The position numbers and the translations under genes were made by a program. DNA of 64,000 nt from [Actinomadura] parvosata subsp. kistnae (GTDB lineage: Bacteria; Actinomycetota; Actinomycetes; Streptosporangiales; Streptosporangiaceae). The DNA is taken from positions 620,001 to 684,000 of the forward strand of contig NZ_OOHJ01000030.1 of the NCBI RefSeq assembly GCF_900323885.1. Reading direction: 5' to 3'. The notes beneath the pieces were generated by a model. That model saw only the letters and a list, made by a program, of their open reading frames with translations. It was not told the origin of the DNA and ran no database searches. This document shows positions 17,072 to 25,799 of this stretch, one piece after another; within the stretch, counting starts at the first letter, position 1, and every line of letters begins with the position of its first letter.

Positions 17072-17754
17072 GTGAGCGCACCACGACACGACAGCGGCCG
17101 TACCCCCGAGAAGGAGGACGGGAGGGCGGCGCGGGCCAGATCGACCCGCGCCCGCATCATCGCGGCCGCCACCCGGCTGTTCACCACGAGCGGCTACGCG
17201 AGCACGAGCATCAACGCCATCGCGGCCGAGGCGCGCGTCGGCGAGCAGACCGTCTACTACGCCTTCGGCACTAAAAGGGCCATCCTGACCGCGGCCCTCG
17301 ATCGGGCCGTCGCGGGCGACGACGAGCCGGTGCCCACCCTCGAACGCCCCTGGGCGCGGGAGGCGATCGCCGACCCCGACCCGCTCGGGCAGCTCCGCCG
17401 CCAGGTGGCCGGCGCGGGCGAGATCTACTCGCGGGCCGCGCCCCTCCTCGACGTCGTGCGCAGCGCCGCCAGCACCGACCCGACCTCGCCGGGGTCTGGG
17501 CCGCGAACGTCCGGCAACGCCTCACCGTGCAACGGGTGTTCGCCGACGCGCTGGCCCGCAAGACGCCCCTGCGCGACGGGCTCAGCAGCGAGCTCGCGGC
17601 CGACGTCGCGCTGACGATCCTGTCCCCCGAGACGTACAACCTGCTGGTCCACAGCCGCGGCTGGAGCCGGGCGCGCTGGCGCGGCTGGGCCTTCGACGCC
17701 CTCGTCGGCCTGCTCACCACCCTGCCCCGCCCCGATCGGACGTTCGACGGCTGA
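17072..17754 (+). CDS. TetR-family regulator, frameshifted
   Basis: The N-terminal TetR DNA-binding domain is clear (RIIAAATRLFTTSGYASTSINAIAAEARVGEQTVYYAFGTKRAIL). The frame breaks at the CCC at 17479-17481. Adding one C gives an uninterrupted 227-residue protein whose ligand domain continues as DLAGVWAANVRQRL and ends at 17754. The regulator probably controls the divergent saccharopine-dehydrogenase-like gene through the dyad at 17032-17055. Read as written, the repressor would lose its ligand/dimer domain. Confidence 0.8.
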
Positions 17755-17763
17755 CCGACCGGC

Positions 17764-18933
17764 CTAGCCGTCCTGCCTCCGGCGCGCGGTGGTCATGCGG
17801 TGGACGGCCTCGGTGAGCCGGTCCGGGGCGGTGGCGAAGTTGAGACGGACGAACCCGTGCCCGGGCGGCCCGAACCGCGTACCGGAGGAAAGCCCGACCC
17901 TGCCGTGACGCAGGAACACCTCGGCGGGGTCGTCGTCCCAGCCGAGCGGGCGGCAGTCGAGCCAGGCCACGTATCCCGCCTGGGGCGGGTGGTAGCCGAT
18001 GGCGGGCAGGTGCTCGGCGAGCAGGTCGGCCAGGAGGCGGCGGTTGCCGTCGAGGCCGGTGAGCAGCCGCTCAAGCCAGGGGCCGCCGTCGGTGAAGGCG
18101 GCCTCGGAGGCGAGCACGCCGAACAGGCCGGCCCCCTCGCTGACCTCCTCGTGGATCTGCGCCACATCGGTACGGGCGGCGGGCCCGGGCACGGCGAGCG
18201 CGGCTTTGAGCCCGGCGATGTTCCACGCCTTGGAGGCCGAGACGAGGGCGACCGAGCGGGCCGCGGCCTCGTGGTCCAGGGGCGAGAACGGAACGTGCCG
18301 GACGCCGGGATAGGTGAGGGGCGCGAGGATCTCGTCCGTGACGACCCGCACGCCGTAGCGGCCGGCCAGCTCGGCGACCTGCGTCAGCTCCTCGCGGGTG
18401 AGGACCAGGCCGGTGGGGTTGTGCGGGTTGCACAGCAGGTACGCCCGCGCGCCCGCGGCGAAGTCGAGCTCCAGCCGGTCGAGGTCGAGCCGGTGCCCGT
18501 CGGGCCCGTGGGCGAGCGGGCTGGGGACGATCCGGCGGCCGATGCGTTCGATCCAGTAGAAGAAGGGCGGGTATCCAGGGGTGTTGACGACGACGCCGTC
18601 GCCGGGCGCGGTGACGATCCGGAGGATCTCCACGATGCCGGACATGACATCCGGGACCAGCCGGGCGGCGGCGGGGTCGGGGTGCCAGCCGTAGTGTCGT
18701 GCGGCGAAGCCGGCGAAGGCCTCGGGGAGCCGGCCGGCGAGCGCGTATCCAGTGTCGCCGCGGCTGATGGCGGCGGTCAGGGCCGCGGCGACGGGTTCGG
18801 CGAGCGGGGTGTCCATTTCCGCGATGCGCAGGGGCAGGACGTCCGCGGGGAACTCGCGCCACTTGACGCTGCGCCGGTCGCGGAGCTCCTCGGTGCTGCA
18901 GGCGGTGAGGACGTCGTGCTGGTCCGCAGCCAA
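17764..18933 (-). CDS. PatB/MalY-type PLP aminotransferase (C-S lyase-like)
   Basis: A 389-residue fold-type I PLP enzyme. Features: start region SVKWREFPADVLPLRIAEMD typical of MalY/PatB, the NPHNPTG substrate loop, TDEI, and SASKAWNIAGLK with the PLP lysine in SASK. MalY/PatB relatives cleave cystathionine or cysteine conjugates to pyruvate, ammonia and a thiol. The TTG at 18933 has AAGGAAGG five bases upstream. A CsoR-type operator sequence lies 74 bases upstream (19007-19023), suggesting metal- or sulfur-responsive expression. Confidence 0.85.
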   Translation of the reverse strand: MAADQHDVLTACSTEELRDRRSVKWREFPADVLPLRIAEMDTPLAEPVAAALTAAISRGDTGYALAGRLPEAFAGFAARHYGWHPDPAAARLVPDVMSGIVEILRIVTAPGDGVVVNTPGYPPFFYWIERIGRRIVPSPLAHGPDGHRLDLDRLELDFAAGARAYLLCNPHNPTGLVLTREELTQVAELAGRYGVRVVTDEILAPLTYPGVRHVPFSPLDHEAAARSVALVSASKAWNIAGLKAALAVPGPAARTDVAQIHEEVSEGAGLFGVLASEAAFTDGGPWLERLLTGLDGNRRLLADLLAEHLPAIGYHPPQAGYVAWLDCRPLGWDDDPAEVFLRHGRVGLSSGTRFGPPGHGFVRLNFATAPDRLTEAVHRMTTARRRQDG

Positions 18934-19006
18934 GGTGACCTTCCTTGATGGCGGGGGGGTGATCGTACGCGGCCGGGCGGCTCGGGAAACGGCCTGGCCG
19001 CATACA

Positions 19007-19023
19007 ATACCCCCGTTGGGTAT
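19007..19023 (-). promoter_or_regulatory. CsoR/RicR-type operator candidate
   Basis: ATACCCCCGTTGGGTAT contains TACCC-N5-GGGTA, the dyad recognised by copper-sensing CsoR/RicR and related CstR repressors. It is the only element of note between the MFS stop (19106) and the aminotransferase start (18933), so it should act on the aminotransferase gene. A CsoR gene with Cys-His-Cys ligands is at 28011-28292. Confidence 0.5.
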
Positions 19024-19105
19024 AGTGACGACGAAAGAGGCTACTCGGGCCCCATCAGTCGTCGCAACACCGGAACCACCCGCCGCTGCTCCCGCGGGAT
19101 CGCGC

Positions 19106-20298
19106 TCACTCGGGCACGGCGGCCGGCGCCACGCTGGGCGAGGCGAGCCTGCCGGCGACGGCCGCCAGGAGCGCGCCCGCACCGGCCGCCGCGGCGGCCA
19201 CGGCGAGGGCGGTGGCGCCGGTATCGTGGGGGCCGGTGAGGTGGCCGGCGACGGCGGTGCCGAGGCCGTAGCCGGCCCACATGAACGTGTTGAGCCAGGC
19301 GAAGACCTCCGTACGGTAGCGGGCCGGGGCGTGGTCGGCGAGCAGGGCGGGCACGGCGGCGTCGCGGGGCCGGTGACCAGGCCGGCGAGAGCGATCAGTA
19401 CGGCGAGCGTTACGAAGCCGGGCGCCCAGGCCGCGCCGAGCAGGACGGCGGCTTCGGCGAGGGAGAGCAGGACGAGCAGGCGCCCGCCGCCGAGGGGCCA
19501 GGCTCGGGCGCCGTAGCCGAGGGTGCCCAGGAGGGCGCCGGCCGACAGCAGGCCCATCAGCAGGCCGGCGGAGGCGGCCGAGCCGGAGGTGGTGGCCGAG
19601 GCGACGGTGGCGATGCGCAGGCAGCCGAAGGTGAACGTGCCGAAAGCGGCGATGGCCAGCAGCAGGAGGGTGTGCCGGTGGGTGAGCGGCCCGGCCAGTC
19701 GGAGTCTGCCGGGCGGGGCCGGCTCGGCCTGGCGGACCGCCGGGCAGGCCAGTAGCAGGGCGGTGCCGGCCAGGACGGCGGCGCCCGCCACAGCCACCGC
19801 GCCCTGGGCGGGGACGACCCAGATCAGGACCGGCACGAGCAGCGGCCCGGCGATGAACATCAGCTCGTTGACGGCGTTGTCCACGGCGTAGGCGGCAGGG
19901 AGGGAGGCGGCGGGGACGAGGCGTGGCCAGGCGCTTCTGACGACGGACCCGGCGGGCGGCGTGGTGGCGCCGAGGAGCACGGCGGCGCCGATCATCAGGG
20001 CGGGCGGGGCGAGCAGCAGCAGGGCGTAGGCGAGGGTGTGGGCGGCCAGGTAGCCGGTCAGGGCGGGGCGCGGGCCGTACCGGTCGGCGAGGCGTCCGCC
20101 GAGCGGCGCGCACAGGGCCAGGGCCAGCGCGTGGCCGGTGAGCACGAGCCCGGCGGTGGCGTAGGAGCCGAGCCGGTCGACGGCGGCCAGCAGCAGGGCG
20201 AGGCTGAGCACGGGCGTGCCGAGCTTGACGAGGAGGGCGGCGGCGAGCAGGCGGGGGACGCCCGCGTGGGTGAGCAGGCGGCGATAGGGCGTGAACAT
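19106..20298 (-). CDS. MFS transporter, frameshifted
   Basis: A twelve-helix major facilitator. Landmarks: GGRLADRYGPRPALT (loop 2-3 motif A), then further helices to the C-terminal RLASPSVAPAAVPE. The frame breaks at the GGGG (CCCC on the coding strand) at 19366-19369; one extra C restores a 397-residue protein ending at 19106. Without it the frame runs through into the aminotransferase and gives an artificial fusion. It is divergent from a CGNR regulator, which probably controls it. Substrate unknown. Confidence 0.85.
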
Positions 20299-20362
20299 GG
20301 CGACTCCGTTACCATCTAACTGGATTACGCCTATGACACGCAGAAGGAGGGTTACTAGTCAA

Positions 20363-20935
20363 GTGGAGATAGCCTGTAACGTGACCCGGCAGGCCCCGCT
20401 GATCGCCGAGCTGGTCAATCTCGCCACAGCACACCAGCGGGGCGGCGCCTCGGTGCGGCCCCTGACCGGCGAGGACCTGACGGCCGCGTTCGCCGCCCAG
20501 CTCGGCGAGCGCACCGGCGCCGCCCTGCGCGCCGTCCCCGACGCGGGCCGCCGCCTGGGCGAGCTGGCCGCCGAGCTGCGGCAGGCGCTGCTGGCCGAGC
20601 ATCCCGCCGACCAGGCCGGGCGCATCAACGCCATGATCCGCAAGTACGGGGCGCAGCCCTACCTGGTCGAGGATGTCGGCCAGCCATTCCACCTGCACTT
20701 CCACGGCTCGGGCGGCACCGAGGTCGAGGCGCTGGGCGGCGAGTTCGCCACCGCGCTGGCCCTCATCGTGGACGGCTACGGCCCCGGCCGGTTCGGGCGG
20801 TGCGAGGCACACCAGTGCGAGGCCGTCTACATCGACCTGACCCGCAACGGCTCGCGCCGCTACTGCGGCGCGGCCTGCACCGCCCGCGCCAAGACCGCCG
20901 CCTACCGCAGCCGCCGTGGCGGAGGGACGACCTGA
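20363..20935 (+). CDS. CGNR zinc-finger regulator (ABATE domain)
   Basis: A 190-residue protein: an N-terminal ABATE-type domain followed by the C-terminal CGNR zinc finger with CEAHQCEAVYIDLTRNGSRRYCGAACTAR, i.e. four cysteines and the RRYC core. Such proteins are probable DNA-binding stress-response regulators. The GTG at 20363 is preferred, with GGAGG 12 bases upstream; an ATG at 20333 is in frame. Divergent from the MFS gene with a 64-bp gap. The same arrangement recurs at 62168-63882. Confidence 0.82.
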   Translation: MEIACNVTRQAPLIAELVNLATAHQRGGASVRPLTGEDLTAAFAAQLGERTGAALRAVPDAGRRLGELAAELRQALLAEHPADQAGRINAMIRKYGAQPYLVEDVGQPFHLHFHGSGGTEVEALGGEFATALALIVDGYGPGRFGRCEAHQCEAVYIDLTRNGSRRYCGAACTARAKTAAYRSRRGGGTT

Positions 20936-20941
20936 TCGGCC

Positions 20942-21550
20942 TCAGAGCCGGTCGAGGATCTTCCGCAGCTGCTCCACCTCGGCCTGCTGCGCCGTTTCGA
21001 TGGTCTTGGCCAGCTCCTTCGCCTCGGGGTTCGAGCCGCTCGACTGCTCGGTGCGGGCCATCTCGATGGCCCCGTTGTGGTGGGCGATCATCTGCTGCGC
21101 GAACAGCTTGTCGAACGCCGCCCCCTTGGCCGCCTTGAGCTTGGTCATGTCCTCCTCGGACATGACGCCGGGCATGTCATGACCCATGCCGCCCTCGGGC
21201 GCGGCCTTGCCCCACGCGGCCAGCCAGCCCTTCATGGTCTGGATCTCCGGGTCCTGGGCGGCCTTGATCTTCGCCGCCAGCTCCTTGATCTCCGGGTCGG
21301 CGGCACGCGACGGCGCCAGCTCGGCCATCTCGACCGCCTGCTCGTGGTGCGGGATCATCATCTGCGCGAACATGACGTCCGCGTCGTTGAACGCGGCCGA
21401 CGGCTGCGCGCTCGCGGTGGTGGCGGCGGGCGCACTGGTGCCGCCCATTCCTTCGTGCCCGGCCATGGAGTCGCCGTTACCGCCGCAGGCGGTGACGAGC
21501 GCGAGTGCTCCTGCGGCTACAGCCATGGACGTCTTGCGGTTGATGCGCAT
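20942..21550 (-). CDS. DUF305 lipoprotein
   Basis: A 202-residue secreted lipoprotein: signal peptide with lipobox LVTAC (Cys22), a Ser/Ala/Thr-rich linker, then two halves of the DUF305 (ferritin-like) fold marked by MMIPHHEQAVEMAEL and QMIAHHNGAIEMA. DUF305 proteins are often found with copper resistance genes and may bind metal through the paired histidines. It is followed upstream by the DUF6153 gene on the same strand (82-bp gap), so the two are likely one operon. Confidence 0.9.
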   Translation of the reverse strand: MRINRKTSMAVAAGALALVTACGGNGDSMAGHEGMGGTSAPAATTASAQPSAAFNDADVMFAQMMIPHHEQAVEMAELAPSRAADPEIKELAAKIKAAQDPEIQTMKGWLAAWGKAAPEGGMGHDMPGVMSEEDMTKLKAAKGAAFDKLFAQQMIAHHNGAIEMARTEQSSGSNPEAKELAKTIETAQQAEVEQLRKILDRL

Positions 21551-21632
21551 TTTGGGGTGTTCTCTCGATCGTGGTGAAGGTCAGGACCTGTCCGCGGGCA
21601 GGCGGGAAGCCTGCTCCGCACGGGCCGCCGGC

Positions 21633-22025
21633 CTATATGCGCAGCACCGAGAGAATCGCCAGGCGCCGGGACGTGAGCTTCGGCGGAGGTCTGGCGACCT
21701 GGCGGGCGGACGCGTGCGTCTCGCCGTTGCCGTCGCCCCGCCGCCCCACCCGGGCCCAGGTCGCGATCAGCAGCAGGACCATGAACGTCATGAGCACGGC
21801 CAGGCAGACGTCCGTGGGGTCGAACCCGGGCATCGTGCCGTCGGGGGCCAGCGCCTCCATGCCCGCGGGGACCACGGACACGACGGCCGGGGCGGCCTGC
21901 ATGCCATGGGAGGAGCCGCCGTGCCGGCCGTCGAGGTGCCCGAGCGTGTGCATGCCGCAGACGCCCAGGGCGAGGGCCACGAGCAGGACGGCCCGCAGTA
22001 CGTGCACCGCACGGCGCTGCCCCAT
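21633..22025 (-). CDS. DUF6153-like small membrane protein
   Basis: A 130-residue protein: N-terminal helix (VLRAVLLVALALGVCGMHTLGHL), a His/Gly-rich extracytoplasmic segment with possible metal ligands, a second helix (CLAVLMTFMVLLLIATW) and a basic cytoplasmic tail. This resembles the DUF6153 family that accompanies DUF305 genes in actinomycetes. The ATG at 22025 was chosen because the first helix starts directly after it. It probably leads the DUF305 gene. Confidence 0.7.
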   Translation of the reverse strand: MGQRRAVHVLRAVLLVALALGVCGMHTLGHLDGRHGGSSHGMQAAPAVVSVVPAGMEALAPDGTMPGFDPTDVCLAVLMTFMVLLLIATWARVGRRGDGNGETHASARQVARPPPKLTSRRLAILSVLRI

Positions 22026-22227
22026 AGATCCCACCGCCCCTCGCAGACTTCCGGCACCTACCAGTGTACTAACGCTGATCGTAGGGCTCGCCAGGAGCCC
22101 GGCGACCAGCCGGGCTCCCTGACATGACGAGCAGGTTCTACGATCCCCGGTCATGACCGATCGGGCCGGTCTCGCGACGGTGTTCGCGCTGGGCGCGGGC
22201 GGCGAGACGGCCGTGACTCGCCACATT

Positions 22228-22246
22228 CTACGATGGGCGATAGTAG
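22228..22246. promoter_or_regulatory. CTAC...GTAG dyad upstream of BNR lipoprotein gene
   Basis: CTACGATGGGCGATAGTAG lies 20 bases before the start of the lipoprotein gene at 22267. Related dyads occur at 28450 and 39162, all sharing the right half ATAGTAG. Confidence 0.35.
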
Positions 22247-22266
22247 TAAGCGGTAGACTCGCCGCC

Positions 22267-23145
22267 ATGAAGTTCGCGGGACAGCGGCTGCTTACGAGTG
22301 CCGCCGGAATCGCCCTCGGCGTCACGCTGGCCGCCTGCGGTCAGGCGGCGCGGGAGCCGGGCGGCACGGCCGGCGCGGATCCGGGCATCGGACATGTGCA
22401 CGGCCTCGGCGTCGACCCGGCCGACGGAGCCCTCTACGTGGCGGGCCACTACGGCCTGTTCAAGATCACGTCCCCTACGGTCGCCACCCGGGTCGCCGGC
22501 CGGAACCAGGATCACATGGGCTTCACCATCACGGGCCCGAAGACGTTCCTGGCCAGCGGGCACCCCTCGGCCGAGGACGCCTCCCCCGGACGGCCGCCGC
22601 ATCTCGGCCTCATCAGGTCGACGGACTCCGGGCTCACCTGGAAGACCGTCTCGGAAGACGGCTCGGCCGACTTCCACTCCATCCAGCCCGCCGGCGACAA
22701 CCTGTACGCCTACGACAGCCAGACCTCGAAGGTCTGGCGCAGCATCGACGGCGGCGCCACCTGGACGCGGGGCACCGAGGAGAAGGTCATCGACCTCGCA
22801 GCCGGCCCCGAGCCGTCATCACGCCTTTACGCCACCACTCCCGACGGGCTGAAGGTCAGCGAGGACGGCGGCCTGAACTACACCGGCCTCGCCAAGGCTC
22901 CCCCGCTCACCCACATCGACGCCCTGCCGGGCGGGGTGCTCGTCGGCGCCGGACCGGACGGCCGGATCCACATCGGTCAGGACGACGGCCAGAGCTGGTC
23001 GCCTGCCGGGAAGCTGCCCGGCCGGGCGGCCGCGTTCACCGCCGTGGACCGCCGGCATCTGCTGGCCGCCATGGACGACGGCACGGTGCTGCAGTCGAAG
23101 AACGGCGGCAAGACCTTCGTCACCGTCTTCTCGCCCGCCGCCTGA
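22267..23145 (+). CDS. F510_1955-type BNR/sialidase-like lipoprotein
   Basis: A 292-residue lipoprotein: lipobox LAAC (Cys24), then a beta-propeller with bacterial neuraminidase repeats (SxDxGxTW-like motifs STDSGLTWKT, SIDGGATWTR, GQDDGQSWSP, SKNGGKTFVT). This matches the F510_1955 glycosylhydrolase-like family, often near copper and DUF305 genes. It has no proven enzymatic activity. The ATG at 22267 directly precedes the signal peptide. Confidence 0.75.
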   Translation: MKFAGQRLLTSAAGIALGVTLAACGQAAREPGGTAGADPGIGHVHGLGVDPADGALYVAGHYGLFKITSPTVATRVAGRNQDHMGFTITGPKTFLASGHPSAEDASPGRPPHLGLIRSTDSGLTWKTVSEDGSADFHSIQPAGDNLYAYDSQTSKVWRSIDGGATWTRGTEEKVIDLAAGPEPSSRLYATTPDGLKVSEDGGLNYTGLAKAPPLTHIDALPGGVLVGAGPDGRIHIGQDDGQSWSPAGKLPGRAAAFTAVDRRHLLAAMDDGTVLQSKNGGKTFVTVFSPAA

Positions 23146-23161
23146 GCCCGGCGGTGGTGCG

Positions 23162-23515
23162 TCACGCGGGCCCGGTGGCGGTGAGGGAGCCTTCGCCGCG
23201 GTCGATGTGGTCGGCATGGTACAGGCCCTGGGTCAGCAGCCGGCGCACATGCTCGTCGGCGGCGCTGTAGTAGACGAAGGTGCCCTCGCGGCGGCCCTTG
23301 ACCAGGCCGGCCAGGCGGAGCTTGGCCAGGTGCTGGCTGACCGCGGTGGGCGCGGCGTCGGCGAGCTCGGCCAGGCAGGCGACGTTGGACTCGCCCTGCA
23401 GCAACGCCCACAGGATCTTGATCCGGGTGGGATCGGACAGGAGCCGGAAGGACTCGGCGGCCAGGTGCACCTGTTCCTCGTTCGGCATGTCGAAGTCGGG
23501 CAGCGACGTGTGCAT
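23162..23515 (-). CDS. ArsR/SmtB metal sensor with CzrA-type alpha-5 site
   Basis: A 117-residue winged-helix repressor. The recognition helix is in APTAVSQHLAKLRLAGLVKG. Near the C terminus Asp87, His89, His100 and His103 reproduce the spacing of the alpha-5 zinc/cobalt site of CzrA (D-x-H, 10 residues, H-x-x-H). It therefore probably senses Zn, Co or Ni across the dimer and represses the divergent metal ATPase. An in-frame ATG four codons upstream (23527) is possible. A 10-bp palindrome in the promoter may be its operator. Confidence 0.88.
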   Translation of the reverse strand: MHTSLPDFDMPNEEQVHLAAESFRLLSDPTRIKILWALLQGESNVACLAELADAAPTAVSQHLAKLRLAGLVKGRREGTFVYYSAADEHVRRLLTQGLYHADHIDRGEGSLTATGPA

Positions 23516-23565
23516 GGTCGCCAGCATACCCCGCAATCCTGCTGCTTGCGTATCTGCGTGACTGC

Positions 23566-23575
23566 GCATATATGC
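23566..23575. promoter_or_regulatory. palindrome in ArsR/ATPase divergent promoter
   Basis: GCATATATGC is a perfect palindrome 7 bases before the GTG of the ATPase gene, within a longer imperfect repeat that includes TGCGTATCTGCG. The A/T-rich centre in this G/C-rich DNA fits an ArsR-family operator overlapping the -10 region. Confidence 0.45.
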
Positions 23576-23582
23576 TGCCAAG

Positions 23583-25799
23583 GTGACAGCTGACGTGAGA
23601 ACCTTCCCCGGCCCGCAGACCGGCGACGCCGCCCCGCCGACGCTCCCCGCGCCGGCCGGGTCGCCGTGGCGGGCCGGCATGTGGTCGTTGCCCGAGGTGC
23701 GCTGGGCCACGGCCGCCACCCTCCTGTTCGCCGCCGGCGGGATCTGCCAGCTCGCCGGCGCGCCGCCGTGGCTGTGGTGGAGCCTGTACCTGACCTGCTA
23801 CGCCGCCGGCGGCTGGGAGCCGGGCCTGTCGGGGCTCAAAGCGCTGCGGGACAGAACCCTGGACGTCGACCTCCTCATGGTGGTCGCCGCTATCGGCGCG
23901 GCCGCCATCGGGCAGGTCTTCGACGGCGCGCTGCTGATCGTCATCTTCGCCACCTCCGGGGCGCTGGAGGCGCTGGCGACCAAGCGCACCCAGGACGCCG
24001 TCCGCGGCCTGCTCGACCTCACCCCCGACCAGGCCACCCGCCTGTCCGAGACAGGCGGCGAGGAGCGGGTCGCCGCCGCCGACCTGGCAGTCGGCGAGGT
24101 GATCCTGGTACGGCCCGGCGAGCGTATCGGCGCCGACGGCCACGTCGTCGACGGAGCCAGCGCGGTCGACCAGGCCGGCATCACCGGCGAGAGCGTGCCG
24201 GCCGACAAGAGCGCGGGCGACGAGGTGTTCGCCGGCACGGTCAACGGCACCGGAGTGCTGCGCGTGCGCGTGTCACGCCCGGCGGCCGAGACCGTGATCG
24301 CCCGGATCGTGGCCATGGTGGAGCAGGCCGGCGCCACCAAGGCACGGACCCAGCTGTTCATCGAGAAGATCGAGCAGCGCTACTCCGTCGTCATGGTGGC
24401 GGCCACGGTCGCGCTGTTCGCCGTTCCGCTGGCCTGGGGCGTGCCGCTGCAGGACGCCCTGCTGCGGGCGATGACGTTCATGATCGTCGCCTCGCCGTGC
24501 GCGGTGGTGCTGGCCACCATGCCGCCGCTGCTTGCCGCCATCGCCACCGCGGGCCGGCACGGTGTGCTGGTCAAGTCCGCCGTGGTGATGGAGCAGCTCG
24601 GCACCGTCACCCAGGTCGCCTTCGACAAGACCGGCACCCTGACCGAGGGCCGCCCGCACCTGACCGGCATACACGTCCTGCCGGGGGCCAAGCTGCCCGA
24701 GGCCGAGCCGACCAGAACCGAGCCGACCGGGCCCGAGCCGGCCAAGGCCGAACCGACCAGCGCCAAGCTGCCCGAGGCCGAGCTGCCCGAGGCCGAGCTG
24801 CCCGAGGCCAAGGTGCCCGAGGCTGAGCTGCCCGAGGCCAAGGTGCCCGAGGCTGAGCTGACCGAGGCCAAGCTGCCCGAGGCTGAGCTGCCCGAGCGGC
24901 GCCTGCTCGCGCTGGCTGCCGCCGCCGAGCGGGGCTCCGAGCACCCTCTCGGTCGCGCGGTCGTCGAGGCCGCCCGCGCGGAGGGCCTGACGCCTTCCCA
25001 AGCCCAGGAGTTCGGCTCCGAGCCGGGGCGCGGCGTGCGGGCCCGGGTCGACGGCCTCCTGGTGGAGGTGGCCAGCCCGGCCCACCTGCTGGGCAACGAC
25101 GGGAACGGGGACGGCAGCGGGAACGAAGCTTCGGCCGCGCGGCTCGTCGCCCGCCTTCAGGAGGACGGGCACACCGTGGTCGTGGTCCGCGTGGACGGCG
25201 AGGTGGCCGGCGTCCTGGCCCTGGCGGACCGGATGCGGCCCGGCGCCGCCGGGACGGTCGCCCAGCTGACAGCACTGACCGGGACGGCGCCGGTGCTGCT
25301 GACCGGTGACAACCCGCGCGCCGCCCGCCGCCTGGCCACCCAGGCGGGCATCACCGACGTGCGCGCCGGCCTGCTGCCGGCCGACAAGGTGACGGCCGTT
25401 CAGCGGTTGCAGGCACAAGGCGCCCGGGTGGCCGTGGTCGGCGACGGCGTCAATGACGCGCCCGCGCTGGCCGGCGCGCACGTCGGCATCGCCATGGGCC
25501 GCGCCGGATCGGACCTGACGCTGGACACCGCCGACGCGGTCATCACCCGCGACGAGCTGGCCACCGTGCCCGCCGTGATCGCCCTGGCCCGGCGCGCCCG
25601 CCGCCTGGTCGTGGCCAACCTCGTCATCGCCTTCACCTTCATCGCCGTGCTGGTCGCCTGGGACCTGCTCGGCGACCTGCCGCTGCCGCTGGGCGTGGCC
25701 GGGCACGAGGGCTCCACCGTCATCGTCGGCCTCAACGGGCTCCGCCTCCTCCGGGACGCCGCCTGGCGACGTGCTGCCAGGCTCGCCAATCCCTCATGA
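23583..25799 (+). CDS. P1B-4-type heavy-metal ATPase with LPEAE repeat insert
   Basis: A 738-residue metal-exporting P-type ATPase. It has TGES (residues 201-204), a membrane SPC motif (Ser304-Pro305-Cys306), DKTGT (Asp348), GDGVND (about 620-625) and HEGST in the last helix (His708). SPC with HEGxT is the signature of P1B-4 pumps for Co, Fe, Ni or Zn; no N-terminal HMA domain is present. Between DKTGT and the nucleotide-binding domain lies a repeat of about 68 residues (370-438) of [KL]PEAE units, absent from typical members. The divergent ArsR sensor has a matching Zn/Co-type site. Confidence 0.9.
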   Translation: MTADVRTFPGPQTGDAAPPTLPAPAGSPWRAGMWSLPEVRWATAATLLFAAGGICQLAGAPPWLWWSLYLTCYAAGGWEPGLSGLKALRDRTLDVDLLMVVAAIGAAAIGQVFDGALLIVIFATSGALEALATKRTQDAVRGLLDLTPDQATRLSETGGEERVAAADLAVGEVILVRPGERIGADGHVVDGASAVDQAGITGESVPADKSAGDEVFAGTVNGTGVLRVRVSRPAAETVIARIVAMVEQAGATKARTQLFIEKIEQRYSVVMVAATVALFAVPLAWGVPLQDALLRAMTFMIVASPCAVVLATMPPLLAAIATAGRHGVLVKSAVVMEQLGTVTQVAFDKTGTLTEGRPHLTGIHVLPGAKLPEAEPTRTEPTGPEPAKAEPTSAKLPEAELPEAELPEAKVPEAELPEAKVPEAELTEAKLPEAELPERRLLALAAAAERGSEHPLGRAVVEAARAEGLTPSQAQEFGSEPGRGVRARVDGLLVEVASPAHLLGNDGNGDGSGNEASAARLVARLQEDGHTVVVVRVDGEVAGVLALADRMRPGAAGTVAQLTALTGTAPVLLTGDNPRAARRLATQAGITDVRAGLLPADKVTAVQRLQAQGARVAVVGDGVNDAPALAGAHVGIAMGRAGSDLTLDTADAVITRDELATVPAVIALARRARRLVVANLVIAFTFIAVLVAWDLLGDLPLPLGVAGHEGSTVIVGLNGLRLLRDAAWRRAARLANPS
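24690..24896 (+). repeat. in-frame LPEAE tandem repeat in ATPase gene
   Basis: Units of 15 bases (CTGCCCGAGGCCGAG and variants with AAG or GTG), together coding for repeated LPEAE, LPEAK and VPEAE. Units of 15 preserve the frame. It is inserted between the phosphorylation site and the nucleotide-binding domain, so it would lengthen a linker rather than break the fold. Confidence 0.85.

Noticed and set aside
17764..20298. 844-codon frame apparently fusing an MFS transporter to an aminotransferase
   Set aside because: The MFS protein sequence continues properly in another frame after 19366. The sequence between 18934 and 19365 in the long frame has no domain character. It is a frameshift artefact.
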